A DNA stretch of 47,703 bases. Origin: Paenibacillus xylaniclasticus. Lineage in GTDB: Bacteria > Bacillota > Bacilli > Paenibacillales > Paenibacillaceae. Below are positions 1 to 7,869 of this stretch, piece after piece (positions within the stretch are counted from its first letter, which is position 1; every line of letters starts with the position of its first letter). Location: positions 1 through 47,703 of the forward strand of contig NZ_BIML01000031.1 of NCBI RefSeq assembly GCF_004001065.1. Direction: 5' to 3'. The translations under genes and the position numbers were made by a program. A model generated the notes under the pieces. That model was not told the origin of the DNA. It did not search any database and saw only the letters and a program-made list of their open reading frames with translations.

Positions 1-172
1 TTAGCGTTGAGTAAGCATAGTCACCCACCCTAAGAATATTCCAGTTGGTCTCGCTGTCCGGCTCGAACGGAAACAATTGAGCAGCACTGGCGCTTGCCGT
101 GAACATAAGGATTACGGCAAGGCATAACGTCCCCAATGAGGCTGCTATCTTCTTACCGAGCTTCATCATCAT
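1..172 (-). CDS. Secreted PPC-like protein, 3' end cut by window edge
   Basis: Partial gene whose 3' part lies beyond the left edge. The start is taken at the ATG at 172, because AGGAGG (180-185) sits 7 nt upstream; an in-frame ATG at 178 is too close to that site. The product begins MMMKLGKKIAASLGTLCL, a basic-hydrophobic signal peptide ending near SASA, followed by the mature start QLFPFEPDSETNWNILRVGD. It is plainly a paralogue of the intact gene at 433-870: same signal peptide, same FEPDS...NIL..GD motif, same upstream DNA. The EPDS...NIL..GD pattern resembles the start of bacterial pre-peptidase C-terminal (PPC) beta-sandwich domains. Function unknown. Confidence 0.75.
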   Translation of the reverse strand, partial: MMMKLGKKIAASLGTLCLAVILMFTASASAAQLFPFEPDSETNWNILRVGDYAYSTL

Positions 173-203
173 AACCATTCCTCCTGATCATATCATTCAT
201 TCG

Positions 204-215
204 GACTGGCCAGTC
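204..215. promoter_or_regulatory. 12-bp palindrome upstream of the first PPC-like gene
   Basis: GACTGGCCAGTC is a perfect palindrome about 30 bp upstream of the start codon at 172. The same palindrome, inside about 40 bp of nearly identical DNA, lies at 902-913 upstream of the paralogue. It is either a shared operator or simply part of the duplicated promoter block. Confidence 0.35.
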
Positions 216-320
216 ACAACATAAATCTATCCAAATTCCCTTACCTAGGAAATAATACCTAAGCCCTATTTTATGGAATGGATAAAATATCTCAATGAGT
301 ATTTATAGTATTATGCGCAT

Positions 321-370
321 AAAAGGAAAAGGTACAAAGCCCTCCTTCATTGTGAGTGCACTGTACCTTT
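321..370 (-). terminator. Intrinsic terminator of the 433-870 gene
   Basis: AAAGGTACA (328-336) pairs with TGTACCTTT (362-370). On the minus strand the stem is followed by TTTTCCTTTT. Confidence 0.7.
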
Positions 371-432
371 GGCCTCTTACCTCCACAAACGACTGTGTAC
401 TAGAGTATATCCCGTACAGGTCCCTCCATTAC

Positions 433-870
433 TTATGATATCTGGATGAAATATGGATTCCCTATATAATATTGAGTGTATTCACCCGTCACGGTAATCA
501 TGAGTTCTGCACCTGGAGCGCATACGAAGTCAAACTGGTAATATCCGTTTTGCACCACTACCGGAGTTATGCCTAAAATGCCATTCCCGGAAATGAGTGG
601 GACATAGTTGGCGCCAGACGGACTACGGAAGGTCAAAGTAATCGTACGTGTAGATAAGGTAGGATTCGTGAATTTAAAGTAATCTTTATCCAATGGATAT
701 AGCGTAGCGTAAGACCAGTCACCCAAATTAAGAATATTCGGGTTGTCGAGGCTGTCCGGCTCGAACGCGATCACATTGGCAGCGCTTACATTATTCGAGA
801 ACATAAGCATTACCGCAAGGCATAATGTACCTAACGTGGATACTATTTTCTTACCGAGCTTCATCATCAT
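433..870 (-). CDS. Small secreted PPC-like beta-sandwich protein
   Basis: About 145 residues. The start is placed at the ATG at 870, 7 nt after AGGGGG; the longer reading from 894 would run through the ribosome binding site. A signal peptide (MMMKLGKK, then a hydrophobic stretch ending near NVSA) is followed by FEPDSLDNPNILNLGDW, then a D-K-D-Y-F-K-F segment and alternating beta-strand-like sequence. The order EPDS...NIL..GD...(D)xDYFKF is that of PPC domains (Pfam PF04151), which normally sit at the C-terminus of secreted hydrolases; here the domain stands alone. A tandem paralogue lies just downstream at 1-172, and the subtilase at 13106-14698 carries two related domains. Export is well supported; the function is unknown. 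Confidence 0.75.
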   Translation of the reverse strand: MMMKLGKKIVSTLGTLCLAVMLMFSNNVSAANVIAFEPDSLDNPNILNLGDWSYATLYPLDKDYFKFTNPTLSTRTITLTFRSPSGANYVPLISGNGILGITPVVVQNGYYQFDFVCAPGAELMITVTGEYTQYYIGNPYFIQIS

Positions 871-901
871 AACCATTCCCCCTGATCGTATCATTCATTC
901 G

Positions 902-913
902 GACTGGCCAGTC
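902..913. promoter_or_regulatory. Second copy of the GACTGGCCAGTC palindrome
   Basis: Identical to 204-215 and at an equivalent distance (about 30 bp) upstream of the PPC-like start at 870. The flanking TCATTCATTCG and ACAACATAA are also shared with the first copy, so regulatory DNA and gene were duplicated together. Confidence 0.35.
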
Positions 914-1025
914 ACAACATAACTCTAACTAATTTGATGATACGACGAAATAATCCCCAGGACCTATTTTTCTAAAATTTATTGTTTACTCTATTAACAT
1001 CCATTTTAATGGCGCGATAAAAGAA

Positions 1026-1055
1026 TACAGGCCCTCAAATGGTTGAGAACCTGTA
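1026..1055 (-). terminator. Terminator of the DUF4317 gene
   Basis: TACAGG/CCTGTA plus an inner CTCAA/TTGAG stem with loop ATGG, followed on the minus strand by TTCTTTTATC. It lies 30 nt past the stop codon at 1084. Confidence 0.55.
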
Positions 1056-1083
1056 CCTCTTCGTCTATCTCCACTCTGATGCC

Positions 1084-2247
1084 TTATAATTCCTCCGTGC
1101 TTAACGTAAAGCCTTCAATTACCGCGTCCTCGTCAACCTCGATCAGTATGCATCGTTTTCCTTTATAATTCACCTGCTTAACATATTTCAGATCCTGCGG
1201 GCTGACCGAGATTGTAGCGACCTTCGTATCGATCTTGATCGATTTCGAGTTGAATTTCGGAATAACGCTGCTCGCTTTGAATTCGTAATACTTGTCATCG
1301 GTGACCGTCTGGAACGCCTGCTCTACCTTGTCCTTCGTCACGTTCTCTACGCCGCTTGCCGTGAGCAGACGCTCCACATCCGTATAGTCCAGCGTCGGAG
1401 GCTCTTCTCCCTCGTTATCCTCAATAACTCGATGAATCTCCTCGTATACACAGGCGATCGTAGATGCATCGAGCTGTTCTCCCGCTACTTCCTTCACAAT
1501 CTCCTCGAATACAGCCTTCTCCTCAGGCGCCGTCACCGTCTTCTCGGCATTGAGCACTTGATCGATAAAATGCTGGTTCGGCTCATTCGCCTTGCCCGAG
1601 CAATACATAATACGATTCACGTCTGAATAGTTATCCGTTACGCTAGGGTAGAAAAATCCCTGCTCCGGCGAATTCAGCTTAATGATCGGATCAACAAACA
1701 CATTATATTTGTACTCCCGCTCGACATAGTCGAACATGAGTGTTTTACGCTGCTGCTCGGTCGTATTCACGCTGCACAGAATAAACGGGTGAGCAAACAC
1801 CTCGTCCTTCCCGGTCTCCTCCGCTTCATCGTTCCGAGCCTTGGTTGGTCTTGAATATTGTCCGCGAACGAACGTAATAACGGTATCCCGCTCGTATTTC
1901 GTATCCTTCAGCATTTTCTCCACCAGCACAATCATCAGATCATGCCATTCATCCGGATCGCCAGTTACAAGCGCTTGATGAAGCAGCTCCTTCGTTGGCT
2001 CTTCAACGTTCTCCTGAAACTTTAGCTCGAACATCTTCTGATCCAGTTCACCAGTGAGCAATTTTTTGAAATTACCCATGTACAGCTCCTGCTTCTCTCT
2101 CTCCACCATAGCAAAAGGCTGCCGCTCATAATGATAAATCTCATTCGTTTCCTTCATAATATACACGTTAAGAATGTCATAGATCGTTAACAGTTCATGG
2201 TCCAGCTTCAGCTGCTTGCGAATATGTGCGAGTTCTTTTTTGTTCAT
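1084..2247 (-). CDS. DUF4317 domain-containing protein
   Basis: 387 residues starting MNKKELAHIRKQLKLDH. Full-length match, from memory, to the DUF4317 family, which is widespread in Bacillota and functionally uncharacterised. The family hallmarks seen are the N-terminal KKE...IRKQLK helix, the central PF(I)LCSVNTTEQQRKTLMFDYVEREY segment and the acidic C-terminal half. No signal peptide or membrane segment, so probably cytosolic. A possible ribosome binding site (AGGAG) lies 14 nt upstream, farther than usual. It follows an SPFH relic on the same strand and has its own terminator. Confidence 0.8.
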   Translation of the reverse strand: MNKKELAHIRKQLKLDHELLTIYDILNVYIMKETNEIYHYERQPFAMVEREKQELYMGNFKKLLTGELDQKMFELKFQENVEEPTKELLHQALVTGDPDEWHDLMIVLVEKMLKDTKYERDTVITFVRGQYSRPTKARNDEAEETGKDEVFAHPFILCSVNTTEQQRKTLMFDYVEREYKYNVFVDPIIKLNSPEQGFFYPSVTDNYSDVNRIMYCSGKANEPNQHFIDQVLNAEKTVTAPEEKAVFEEIVKEVAGEQLDASTIACVYEEIHRVIEDNEGEEPPTLDYTDVERLLTASGVENVTKDKVEQAFQTVTDDKYYEFKASSVIPKFNSKSIKIDTKVATISVSPQDLKYVKQVNYKGKRCILIEVDEDAVIEGFTLSTEEL

Positions 2248-2319
2248 GGTCCGTCAGACAACTCCTAACAAGTGAAATGGCCTTTCCAGTATAACCGATG
2301 GAGACCGAAATTTGTAACG

Positions 2320-2680
2320 GATGGCCAGCCTTTTCATGAACAGCGGCAGGCAAAATAACATCCTTCACTCCAGCACTCAAGAACTGTACGCCAAGCTCCT
2401 CACCTTTATCAGCTAATCGGGACAAGATGAAGGATGCAACGTCCTCTTTTCGCCTCAGTAGATCGTCCAGCTTGAGTGTACCAACATATTCTCGAAGAAT
2501 AAGCTGCAGCTGGATGTGTATTTGATCATCGAACGATTTCATCTCCAGCACGCGTAACGGCTTGATGATCTTGTATTGGCAGACGAAATTCAAGCGCAAT
2601 GTTACCTTGTCCTCCGTCATCATTTCTTGACCGACGAGATCCATTTGCTGCCAAATAGTGGATTCGTACCGACCAGTCGT
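2320..2680 (-). pseudogene. Relic of an SPFH/Band-7 (slipin-like) gene
   Basis: The reading frame from 2644 gives DLVGQEMMTEDKVTLRLNF..., then a YVGTLKLDDLLRRKEDVASF stretch and a VKDVILP motif ending near 2348. This is the core of the SPFH domain of slipin/stomatin-like proteins (the GQEMMT-KDKV-LR-N pattern and V-x-DVILP). In-frame sequence continues upstream (GRYESTIWQQ) only to a stop near 2700, and after DVILP the sequence is unrelated and runs into the start of the DUF4317 gene. Both the N-terminal part and the long C-terminal coiled coil are missing. I read it as a doubly truncated gene, not a functional short protein. Confidence 0.5.
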
Positions 2681-2860
2681 ACAGGATACCGCAGCCTAAC
2701 AGGTACGGCACTGCGGGATTAACCGATATCCCAGCCTCGTTACGACCGTCCAATAGGAACCGATGCGTCTTACAGGTTCTATAATCGCTCATTTCAAATG
2801 GAACGAACATGGTAATTACGACTCGTCATGAGGGTTGAACTTTTGGGCGAGGAAGTACAA

Positions 2861-2899
2861 AAATAGCGGTGCAGGGACGACACCCTGACACCGCTATTT
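2861..2899 (-). terminator. Terminator of the solute-binding protein gene
   Basis: AAATAGCGGTG pairs with CACCGCTATTT (11 bp), with an inner CAGGG/CCCTG stem, followed on the minus strand by TTTTTGTACTT. Confidence 0.8.
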
Positions 2900-2959
2900 G
2901 CAAGAAGGTCGATCACTATAGCTGGATCAACCCTTCGTTGTTAGCTTATGCAGCTTGGA

Positions 2960-4345
2960 CTACTGCTCCGCTTCCTCTTTCTTCTCTTCCTCACGAGCCT
3001 TTTCTAATGCAGCCTGCCCAGAGCTCTGCATCGTGGCGAGTGCCTCATCGATACTTTTGCTGCCCGATTGGACTGCCTGCAGCTCCGTCGTTGCGATCTG
3101 GTTAATCTGCATATAGAAGTCCCCAGGAACATTATACCAATAAGTCTGCTGATCTCTTGGCTTAAGCTTATAGAATGCTTCCAGGCTAGTGCCGTCCTTC
3201 GCTTTATTATACGCCACGCGTGTCTTCAAATCGGAAGTGTCCGTGCGGGACAGCAGCTTTGCGACTTGATCGCTATTTATACTCTTAACTAGCTGCCATG
3301 CCGCCTTCGTATTGGTCGACTTCGCATTAATTGCATAGATATCCGATACGCTGAATGACGTAGACAGAGTCGGATTGGCGGGATCTATCGGCTCGGTAAG
3401 TACGCCCCATTGGAACGGCTTGAACGACTGGCTGTATAACGCTCCGTTCTCCAGTTGATTCACATAATAAGAGCCTTTCAACGACATTGCCGCCCTGCCG
3501 CTAAAGAATAGGTCATTGTCCATAAAGCTCACATAATTTCCCGATTCCTGCTCCATATTCGGCACATAGAGAGCACCAGATTGTATAGCATCGATCGCTA
3601 GATCAAAAGCGTTCTTCCATCCATCTGACTGAATCGTTACTTTCTCCCCTTGGGAATCGATAATCTGCAGTCCTGCCGTTCCTCCGATCGCAGCACCAAG
3701 CTGGAAGACGCTCGATCCATAGTCCAAGGTTAGGCCATAGATACGATCCTCATTGCTGCCGGTCGTCGGAAACCGCTTCGCCAGATCGATAACCTCCTGC
3801 CAGGTCAGACTCTTATCTGGAACAGGCACTCCATACTTATCGAACAAATCTTTGTTATAGTACAATCCCTGGCTGTAGAAGCTCGGAGACAGCCCATATA
3901 GCTTGCCCCCGCCTTTCTCCCGCAACCAATCCGTCAATCCCGGAATCAAATCCTCACTCTTAAAATCCTTCTCCTGCAGCATCTGCTCCAAATCTAACAG
4001 CTTGTTCTCCTCTGCATACTTCGTGTATCGATCCGAATCAAGCAAGAGAACGTCCGGGTTTTCTTTCTCTATAAGGTCATCTAGGGCCTTCTTATAATCA
4101 GTAACGCCATCCCGATATAGGCTTTGCATATCGACCACTTCAAGCTCTACATTAGGAAACTTCGCATTGAATAAATTCCCATATTGCTGATAGAAATAAG
4201 ACTCGTTTTGGGCCATGACCTTCAACGTGCCGGATTCCTCTTCCCCCATCGAATAAGCCGACTTATTGTCACCGTTCGAGCATCCTGTTACCAACATTGC
4301 CAGCACAAGCGGCACTCCCGCCCACGCTTTCTTCGAAACTCGCAT
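2960..4345 (-). CDS. ABC-type extracellular solute-binding lipoprotein
   Basis: 461 residues, family 1 (sugar-type) solute-binding protein. The N-terminus is a lipoprotein signal with lipobox LVTGC (Cys22). It continues with the usual layout: ES-YFYQQYGNLFNAKFPNVELEVV (N-lobe start), NPDVLLLDSDRYTKYAEEN (first hinge region), LTWQEVIDLAKRFPT (typical W-x-E-h--LAK motif), and a C-terminal tail rich in K and E. It would bind a carbohydrate outside the cytoplasmic membrane, but no permease or ATPase gene is nearby, so it is an orphan component. GGGAGG lies 6 nt before the ATG. A decayed paralogue sits at 21451-22260. The ligand cannot be told from sequence. Confidence 0.85.
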   Translation of the reverse strand: MRVSKKAWAGVPLVLAMLVTGCSNGDNKSAYSMGEEESGTLKVMAQNESYFYQQYGNLFNAKFPNVELEVVDMQSLYRDGVTDYKKALDDLIEKENPDVLLLDSDRYTKYAEENKLLDLEQMLQEKDFKSEDLIPGLTDWLREKGGGKLYGLSPSFYSQGLYYNKDLFDKYGVPVPDKSLTWQEVIDLAKRFPTTGSNEDRIYGLTLDYGSSVFQLGAAIGGTAGLQIIDSQGEKVTIQSDGWKNAFDLAIDAIQSGALYVPNMEQESGNYVSFMDNDLFFSGRAAMSLKGSYYVNQLENGALYSQSFKPFQWGVLTEPIDPANPTLSTSFSVSDIYAINAKSTNTKAAWQLVKSINSDQVAKLLSRTDTSDLKTRVAYNKAKDGTSLEAFYKLKPRDQQTYWYNVPGDFYMQINQIATTELQAVQSGSKSIDEALATMQSSGQAALEKAREEEKKEEAEQ

Positions 4346-4532
4346 TGTATTCCTCCCAAAATTATACTTCTTCTTGATTCTATCAACTCTTGTAAGTTTG
4401 TCAAATTATATATATTTACATAAAATTATTCTAAAAAATCATCACCAAAACACAATGGTCTGAGTTTGATTTACTACCTTCTTTTACCACAACAAGAGGA
4501 ATTTAAACCTCCCTCCTGCATATCGGAAGAAC

Positions 4533-4558
4533 AAAAAAACCTGCACGTTAGGCAGGTT
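4533..4558 (-). terminator. Terminator of the tandem nuclease-like gene
   Basis: AACCTGC (4538-4544) pairs with GCAGGTT (4552-4558), followed by a run of seven T on the minus strand; 28 nt past the stop at 4586. Confidence 0.85.
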
Positions 4559-4585
4559 CAGATAGATCCATCATAATGCGCTTAT

Positions 4586-5893
4586 TCAATTCTCTGGATA
4601 GGTTACCTCAAGGATCAGCATTTGAAAAATTTCGTTCTTCCCTGATCCGAGCGTAAGGTAAGGCTGCCATTTCAAATCGTATGTGCCTGTGATGTCAATC
4701 AGCTCTTCACGGTTCCACGTCGTTCCATCGGAAGCATTCCTCCAGACAAGCTGGCCATGAAGCTGTCGACCGTGATGGATACGAAAGTCTTCATCGACTG
4801 AACGATCCCGCTTGGGTGGCTGCCAATAGTTACAATCATTCGTAATAAGAACAACATAACCCCTTGTTCCCGGCCTACTTGCAACAAGCTTTTCAATTTT
4901 CTCGACATCTTTCATATAGTCATAGCGTGCAATATCTCGTGCGAGTTGATCTTTTAGCTTGATCGTAGTGCCTTTATATATCGTGTTCAAAAGCGCTGTC
5001 TTATACCGCACCTCGATGGCAATAGCGTTCTCACCGTCTCCATCCGTCGCCCAAATATCGATTTTCATCGTCCCGATGTCTCGATTAACCTCTACCTTAT
5101 ATCCCATTTGCTGAAGTGCTGCTCTCAGCCTATCACGGAGATCAAGCTGGGACACGGGAATGACGCTTAATGAGCGAACAATAGAACTAATCGCTGGTAT
5201 TGAACCCAACTGCTTGCTTAATGGATGACCAGGAGTAACCGCAGCCGCATCCCGAAGCAGCGATTCGGGGCTAACGGAAATTAGAAGTGACTGAATCGTT
5301 CCGGCCGGAGTATCGTTAAGGTGGCTGTACGTTGTCCAGTTCATCGTATACGTGCCCTCAATGGTTAAAGACTCTTCTCGCCCCTTCATCGTGCCTGCGC
5401 CGGTGTTCTCGCCCCAAGCGAGCGTACCTGTAATTGTCCTTCCCTGATGAATACGGAACTCCCGGTCCGCTGTAGGCTTGTCCATGCCTGTGTCCTTATA
5501 GTAGGATGCATCATTCGTCAAATAAATGAGATATCCTTGATCTACGATTCCTCTCTTCACCATTTGCTCCAGTCGTTGAAGGTCTTTCAGAATATCATAG
5601 CGGCCGTTGTCTTGAGCTCCTTGGTTGAGCAGACTGAAAGTCTCCCCTTCCCACACATACTCCAAGGCTCTCATTTTATACTTTAACTCGATTGCCACCC
5701 GTTGTCCGTCCTGCTCGACAAAGATATCTACATATGTACGGCGGTCGTTCGCAATGTCCACTCGCTTCTCCAGCCGGATTGTGCAATCGTTGCGCTCCCG
5801 TATTTCCCATGCCAACGCGTGTTGAAAATCAGCCTCGTTATGAAAAATGGGACGATTCCTCGCTAAAGCTTCTAACACCTTGTAAATATTCAT
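4586..5893 (-). CDS. Protein with two tandem PD-(D/E)XK-like nuclease domains
   Basis: 435 residues from the ATG at 5893, which has GGAGG 6 nt upstream; an in-frame ATG at 5911 precedes that site and is rejected. The protein is an internal duplication. Repeat 1 (about 15-190) has YVDIFVEQDG..VAIELKYK, i.e. D56...E69-x-K71, the PD-(D/E)XK signature. Repeat 2 (about 250-430) has KIDIWATDG..AIAIEVRYK, i.e. D279...E294-x-R296, with Arg in place of the catalytic Lys. Both repeats then share ARYD.(M/L)KD(V/L).(K/R)(I/L)E, GY.(I/V).(I/L)TND..Y, (R/D)(E/D)FRIH.GR and (D/E).(T)GTY..(N/K)W. I know of no established function. One active and one degenerate nuclease domain is the simplest inference; a restriction or defence role is possible. 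Confidence 0.7.
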   Translation of the reverse strand: MNIYKVLEALARNRPIFHNEADFQHALAWEIRERNDCTIRLEKRVDIANDRRTYVDIFVEQDGQRVAIELKYKMRALEYVWEGETFSLLNQGAQDNGRYDILKDLQRLEQMVKRGIVDQGYLIYLTNDASYYKDTGMDKPTADREFRIHQGRTITGTLAWGENTGAGTMKGREESLTIEGTYTMNWTTYSHLNDTPAGTIQSLLISVSPESLLRDAAAVTPGHPLSKQLGSIPAISSIVRSLSVIPVSQLDLRDRLRAALQQMGYKVEVNRDIGTMKIDIWATDGDGENAIAIEVRYKTALLNTIYKGTTIKLKDQLARDIARYDYMKDVEKIEKLVASRPGTRGYVVLITNDCNYWQPPKRDRSVDEDFRIHHGRQLHGQLVWRNASDGTTWNREELIDITGTYDLKWQPYLTLGSGKNEIFQMLILEVTYPEN

Positions 5894-5998
5894 CGTTTCC
5901 TCCTGCTGCAATAGGTTAGTACGAAGCTAAGTATATCACGGTCTGAGTGACATCAGCTTGCCAGCGAATAGACGTTCCCGCCATTTCATGATGCACAA

Positions 5999-6023
5999 AT
6001 AGCACACTTAATAAGTGTGCTAT
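5999..6023 (-). terminator. Hairpin downstream of the small basic protein
   Basis: ATAGCACACTT-AAT-AAGTGTGCTAT is a perfect 11-bp stem, 34 nt past the stop at 6057. The T-tract is weak (ATTTGTG). Confidence 0.55.
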
Positions 6024-6056
6024 CCCGCTGTCTTAACGTTAACGTCTCCAGCTTCC

Positions 6057-6266
6057 CTAGACGCCCGTCCGACGTTTCTGATTGTTCGGCTTTTTCTTGA
6101 TCTGGCTCTGCAGCTTCTTCACACCCGTGTTGGAATTGGCCGGCTGACCCTTGCTCTGGAACTGAGCCTGCATCTTCTCCTGCAGCTTGCGCTTCATCGC
6201 TTCCGCCAAGCTTATTCTTCGCGGCTCCTTCGATTGCTCGCCATTCGATTTATCTTTATCTTCCAT
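6057..6266 (-). CDS. Small basic hydrophilic protein, unknown function
   Basis: 69 residues, MEDKDKSNGEQSKEPRRISL..., rich in K, Q, R and S, with no hydrophobic segment and a strongly basic C-terminus (KKKPNNQKRRTGV). An upstream AGGGATGAGG provides a plausible ribosome binding site and a hairpin follows. I recognise it only as the kind of small, probably disordered protein conserved in paenibacilli (the RRISLAEAMKRKL stretch). Nucleic-acid binding is possible from its charge but not shown. Confidence 0.55.
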   Translation of the reverse strand: MEDKDKSNGEQSKEPRRISLAEAMKRKLQEKMQAQFQSKGQPANSNTGVKKLQSQIKKKPNNQKRRTGV

Positions 6267-6372
6267 GATGCCTCATCCCTTTCGCGCGTAGTGCTCGCTT
6301 CCTCTATGCTAAATCATTAGCACCTAATACGCAATCGAACAGGAGGGAACGGCAAGCTTCCGTCTACCTTAC

Positions 6373-6404
6373 ACCACCGTACGTACCGTTCGGTATGCGG
6401 TGGT
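6373..6404. other. Large hairpin, possible group II intron scrap
   Basis: ACCACCG/CGGTGGT outer stem and TACCG-TT-CGGTA inner stem. On the minus strand it reads ACCGAACGGTACGTACGG, which resembles a conserved stretch seen next to group II intron maturase genes, but no maturase or domain V is present here. It may simply serve as the terminator of the 6444-7529 gene, 40 nt upstream. Confidence 0.3.
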
Positions 6405-6443
6405 TCATGGCCCCTCAAACTCTCCAACCGAAGCGCTCTTCTC

Positions 6444-7529
6444 CTAGAAATGAATCGCATTCGTCAGAATGCCCTCTCGCTCATAGAAAGGATCATCCGC
6501 TTCAATCGGGAACTGGACACTCTGACCAAGACTCGCCGCCTTATAGATGCCGACAATGAGCTCCAGCGCGCGGCGGCCGTCTTCGCCGTCGATCAGAACG
6601 GGCTCTCCCGTCTCAATCGCCGTCAGCACATTGTCGATCTGACCGGCATGCCCCTCATAGGGAACGTCCGGCAATTGATCATATGCGGCGTTAATCTCGT
6701 CTACCAATTCCGTATTCGGAACCGGGAAGCCGTTAGGCCTCGCACTCGACGCCGCTACACGCCACGGTAAGGATACTCGACCTTTGGCCCCTTGGAAAAT
6801 AAGTTGCTGCTCCTCGCCATGATGGACGACCGAGCTCGTAATTTGCGCAAGCGCCCCGTTCTGATAACGAAGAATCGCGATGGATAAGTCCTCGACTTCC
6901 GCGTTGTCATGCGACGTATTCGTCATCACCGATACGAGCTCGCTCGGGCGACCCATCATCCAAAGCAGCGCGTCAATATGGTGAACAGCATGGTTAAGGG
7001 TGCAGCCGCCGCCTTCCTTCTCCCAAGTGCCGCGCCACCACAGGTCGTAATACGAGTGACCGCGCCACCAGAACGAATCGACCTGCGCATGCACGATTGG
7101 CCCAATCATCTGATTATCCAGAATCGACTTCAACTTCATCATTGGTGACTTGAATCGGTTCTGTGCGACAACGGACAATATCCGCCCGTTCTTGCGCGCC
7201 GCCTCATTCATCGCATCACATTCAGCAAGCGACGACGCCATGGGCTTCTCGACGAGCACATGCTTGCCCGCTTCCAGAAAGTCGATTGTAATCGGCGCAT
7301 GCGTATACGGCGGTGTACATATCGAGACAAGATCAATATCGTCATTCAGAAGTTCCTTGTAATCCGACACAATCTTCGCCTTCAAGCCGAAGTGATCAAG
7401 CTGCTGCTGCGCTTTGTCGATATCTCTGTTCGCGACCGCAACGATTCGACAGCGGCTGCCGAATTGTAAATAAGCTTCGATATGCGCGCTCGAAATCGAG
7501 CCGGTGCCAATAATAGCAATTTTCAACAT
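6444..7529 (-). CDS. Gfo/Idh/MocA family NAD(P)-dependent oxidoreductase
   Basis: 361 residues. N-terminal Rossmann domain with IIGTGSISSAH (residues 6-16), CTPPYTHAPI and the family hallmark EKP (94-96). C-terminal alpha/beta domain with GGGCTLNHAVHHIDALLW (173-190), where H184 and D186 fit the usual metal/substrate pocket. These enzymes oxidise or reduce sugars, inositols or related polyols in the cytosol. The next gene on the same strand is a GH115 glucuronidase, suggesting work on sugars released from xylan side chains, but an AraC relic and a terminator lie between them, so this is not a tight operon. Substrate unknown. Confidence 0.85.
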   Translation of the reverse strand: MLKIAIIGTGSISSAHIEAYLQFGSRCRIVAVANRDIDKAQQQLDHFGLKAKIVSDYKELLNDDIDLVSICTPPYTHAPITIDFLEAGKHVLVEKPMASSLAECDAMNEAARKNGRILSVVAQNRFKSPMMKLKSILDNQMIGPIVHAQVDSFWWRGHSYYDLWWRGTWEKEGGGCTLNHAVHHIDALLWMMGRPSELVSVMTNTSHDNAEVEDLSIAILRYQNGALAQITSSVVHHGEEQQLIFQGAKGRVSLPWRVAASSARPNGFPVPNTELVDEINAAYDQLPDVPYEGHAGQIDNVLTAIETGEPVLIDGEDGRRALELIVGIYKAASLGQSVQFPIEADDPFYEREGILTNAIHF

Positions 7530-7611
7530 ATAGAGAACCTCCCAAGTTCATTATTAAGGACGAGTCATGAACATGGCAGCAACAAGACGCTCCGACCTTC
7601 GCGATATTCCG

Positions 7612-7755
7612 TTCTACTTCGTTACGTCCATTAAGACAAAAGCAAGATGATTGATAGAGAAGATGGCGAAGGATTTGCATTTGTCGCCCTATCATTTATC
7701 CCATTTGTTTAAAGAGTCGATCGGCATGACTTAATTCCAATATCGCAGGCGCTGG
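7612..7755 (+). pseudogene. Relic of an AraC-family regulator DNA-binding domain
   Basis: Translation from 7651 gives LIEKMAKDLHLSPYHLSHLF, then KESIGMT, a stop at 7732 and FQYRRRW. This is the first helix-turn-helix and linker of an AraC/XylS domain (the SPYHLSHLFKxSxGMTxxQY pattern). An upstream in-frame YFVTSIKTKAR is broken by a TGA. Nothing of the sensor domain remains. It lies between the Gfo/Idh and GH115 genes, where an AraC-type regulator of xylan use would be expected. Confidence 0.65.
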
Positions 7756-7810
7756 AGCAGCTAGCCGTTTCTGCAGCGCCATGCCTCATCTAACGTACGC
7801 TAACCAGTTT

Positions 7811-7850
7811 AAAAAAGGACAGATTCGCCGGCAAGCGGCGAATCTGTCCT
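7811..7850 (-). terminator. Strong terminator of the GH115 gene
   Basis: A 15-bp perfect stem (7816-7830 with 7836-7850, loop GCAAG), followed on the minus strand by six T; 20 nt past the stop at 7870. Confidence 0.9.
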
Positions 7851-7869
7851 CCACTCGAATATGTTTAAC

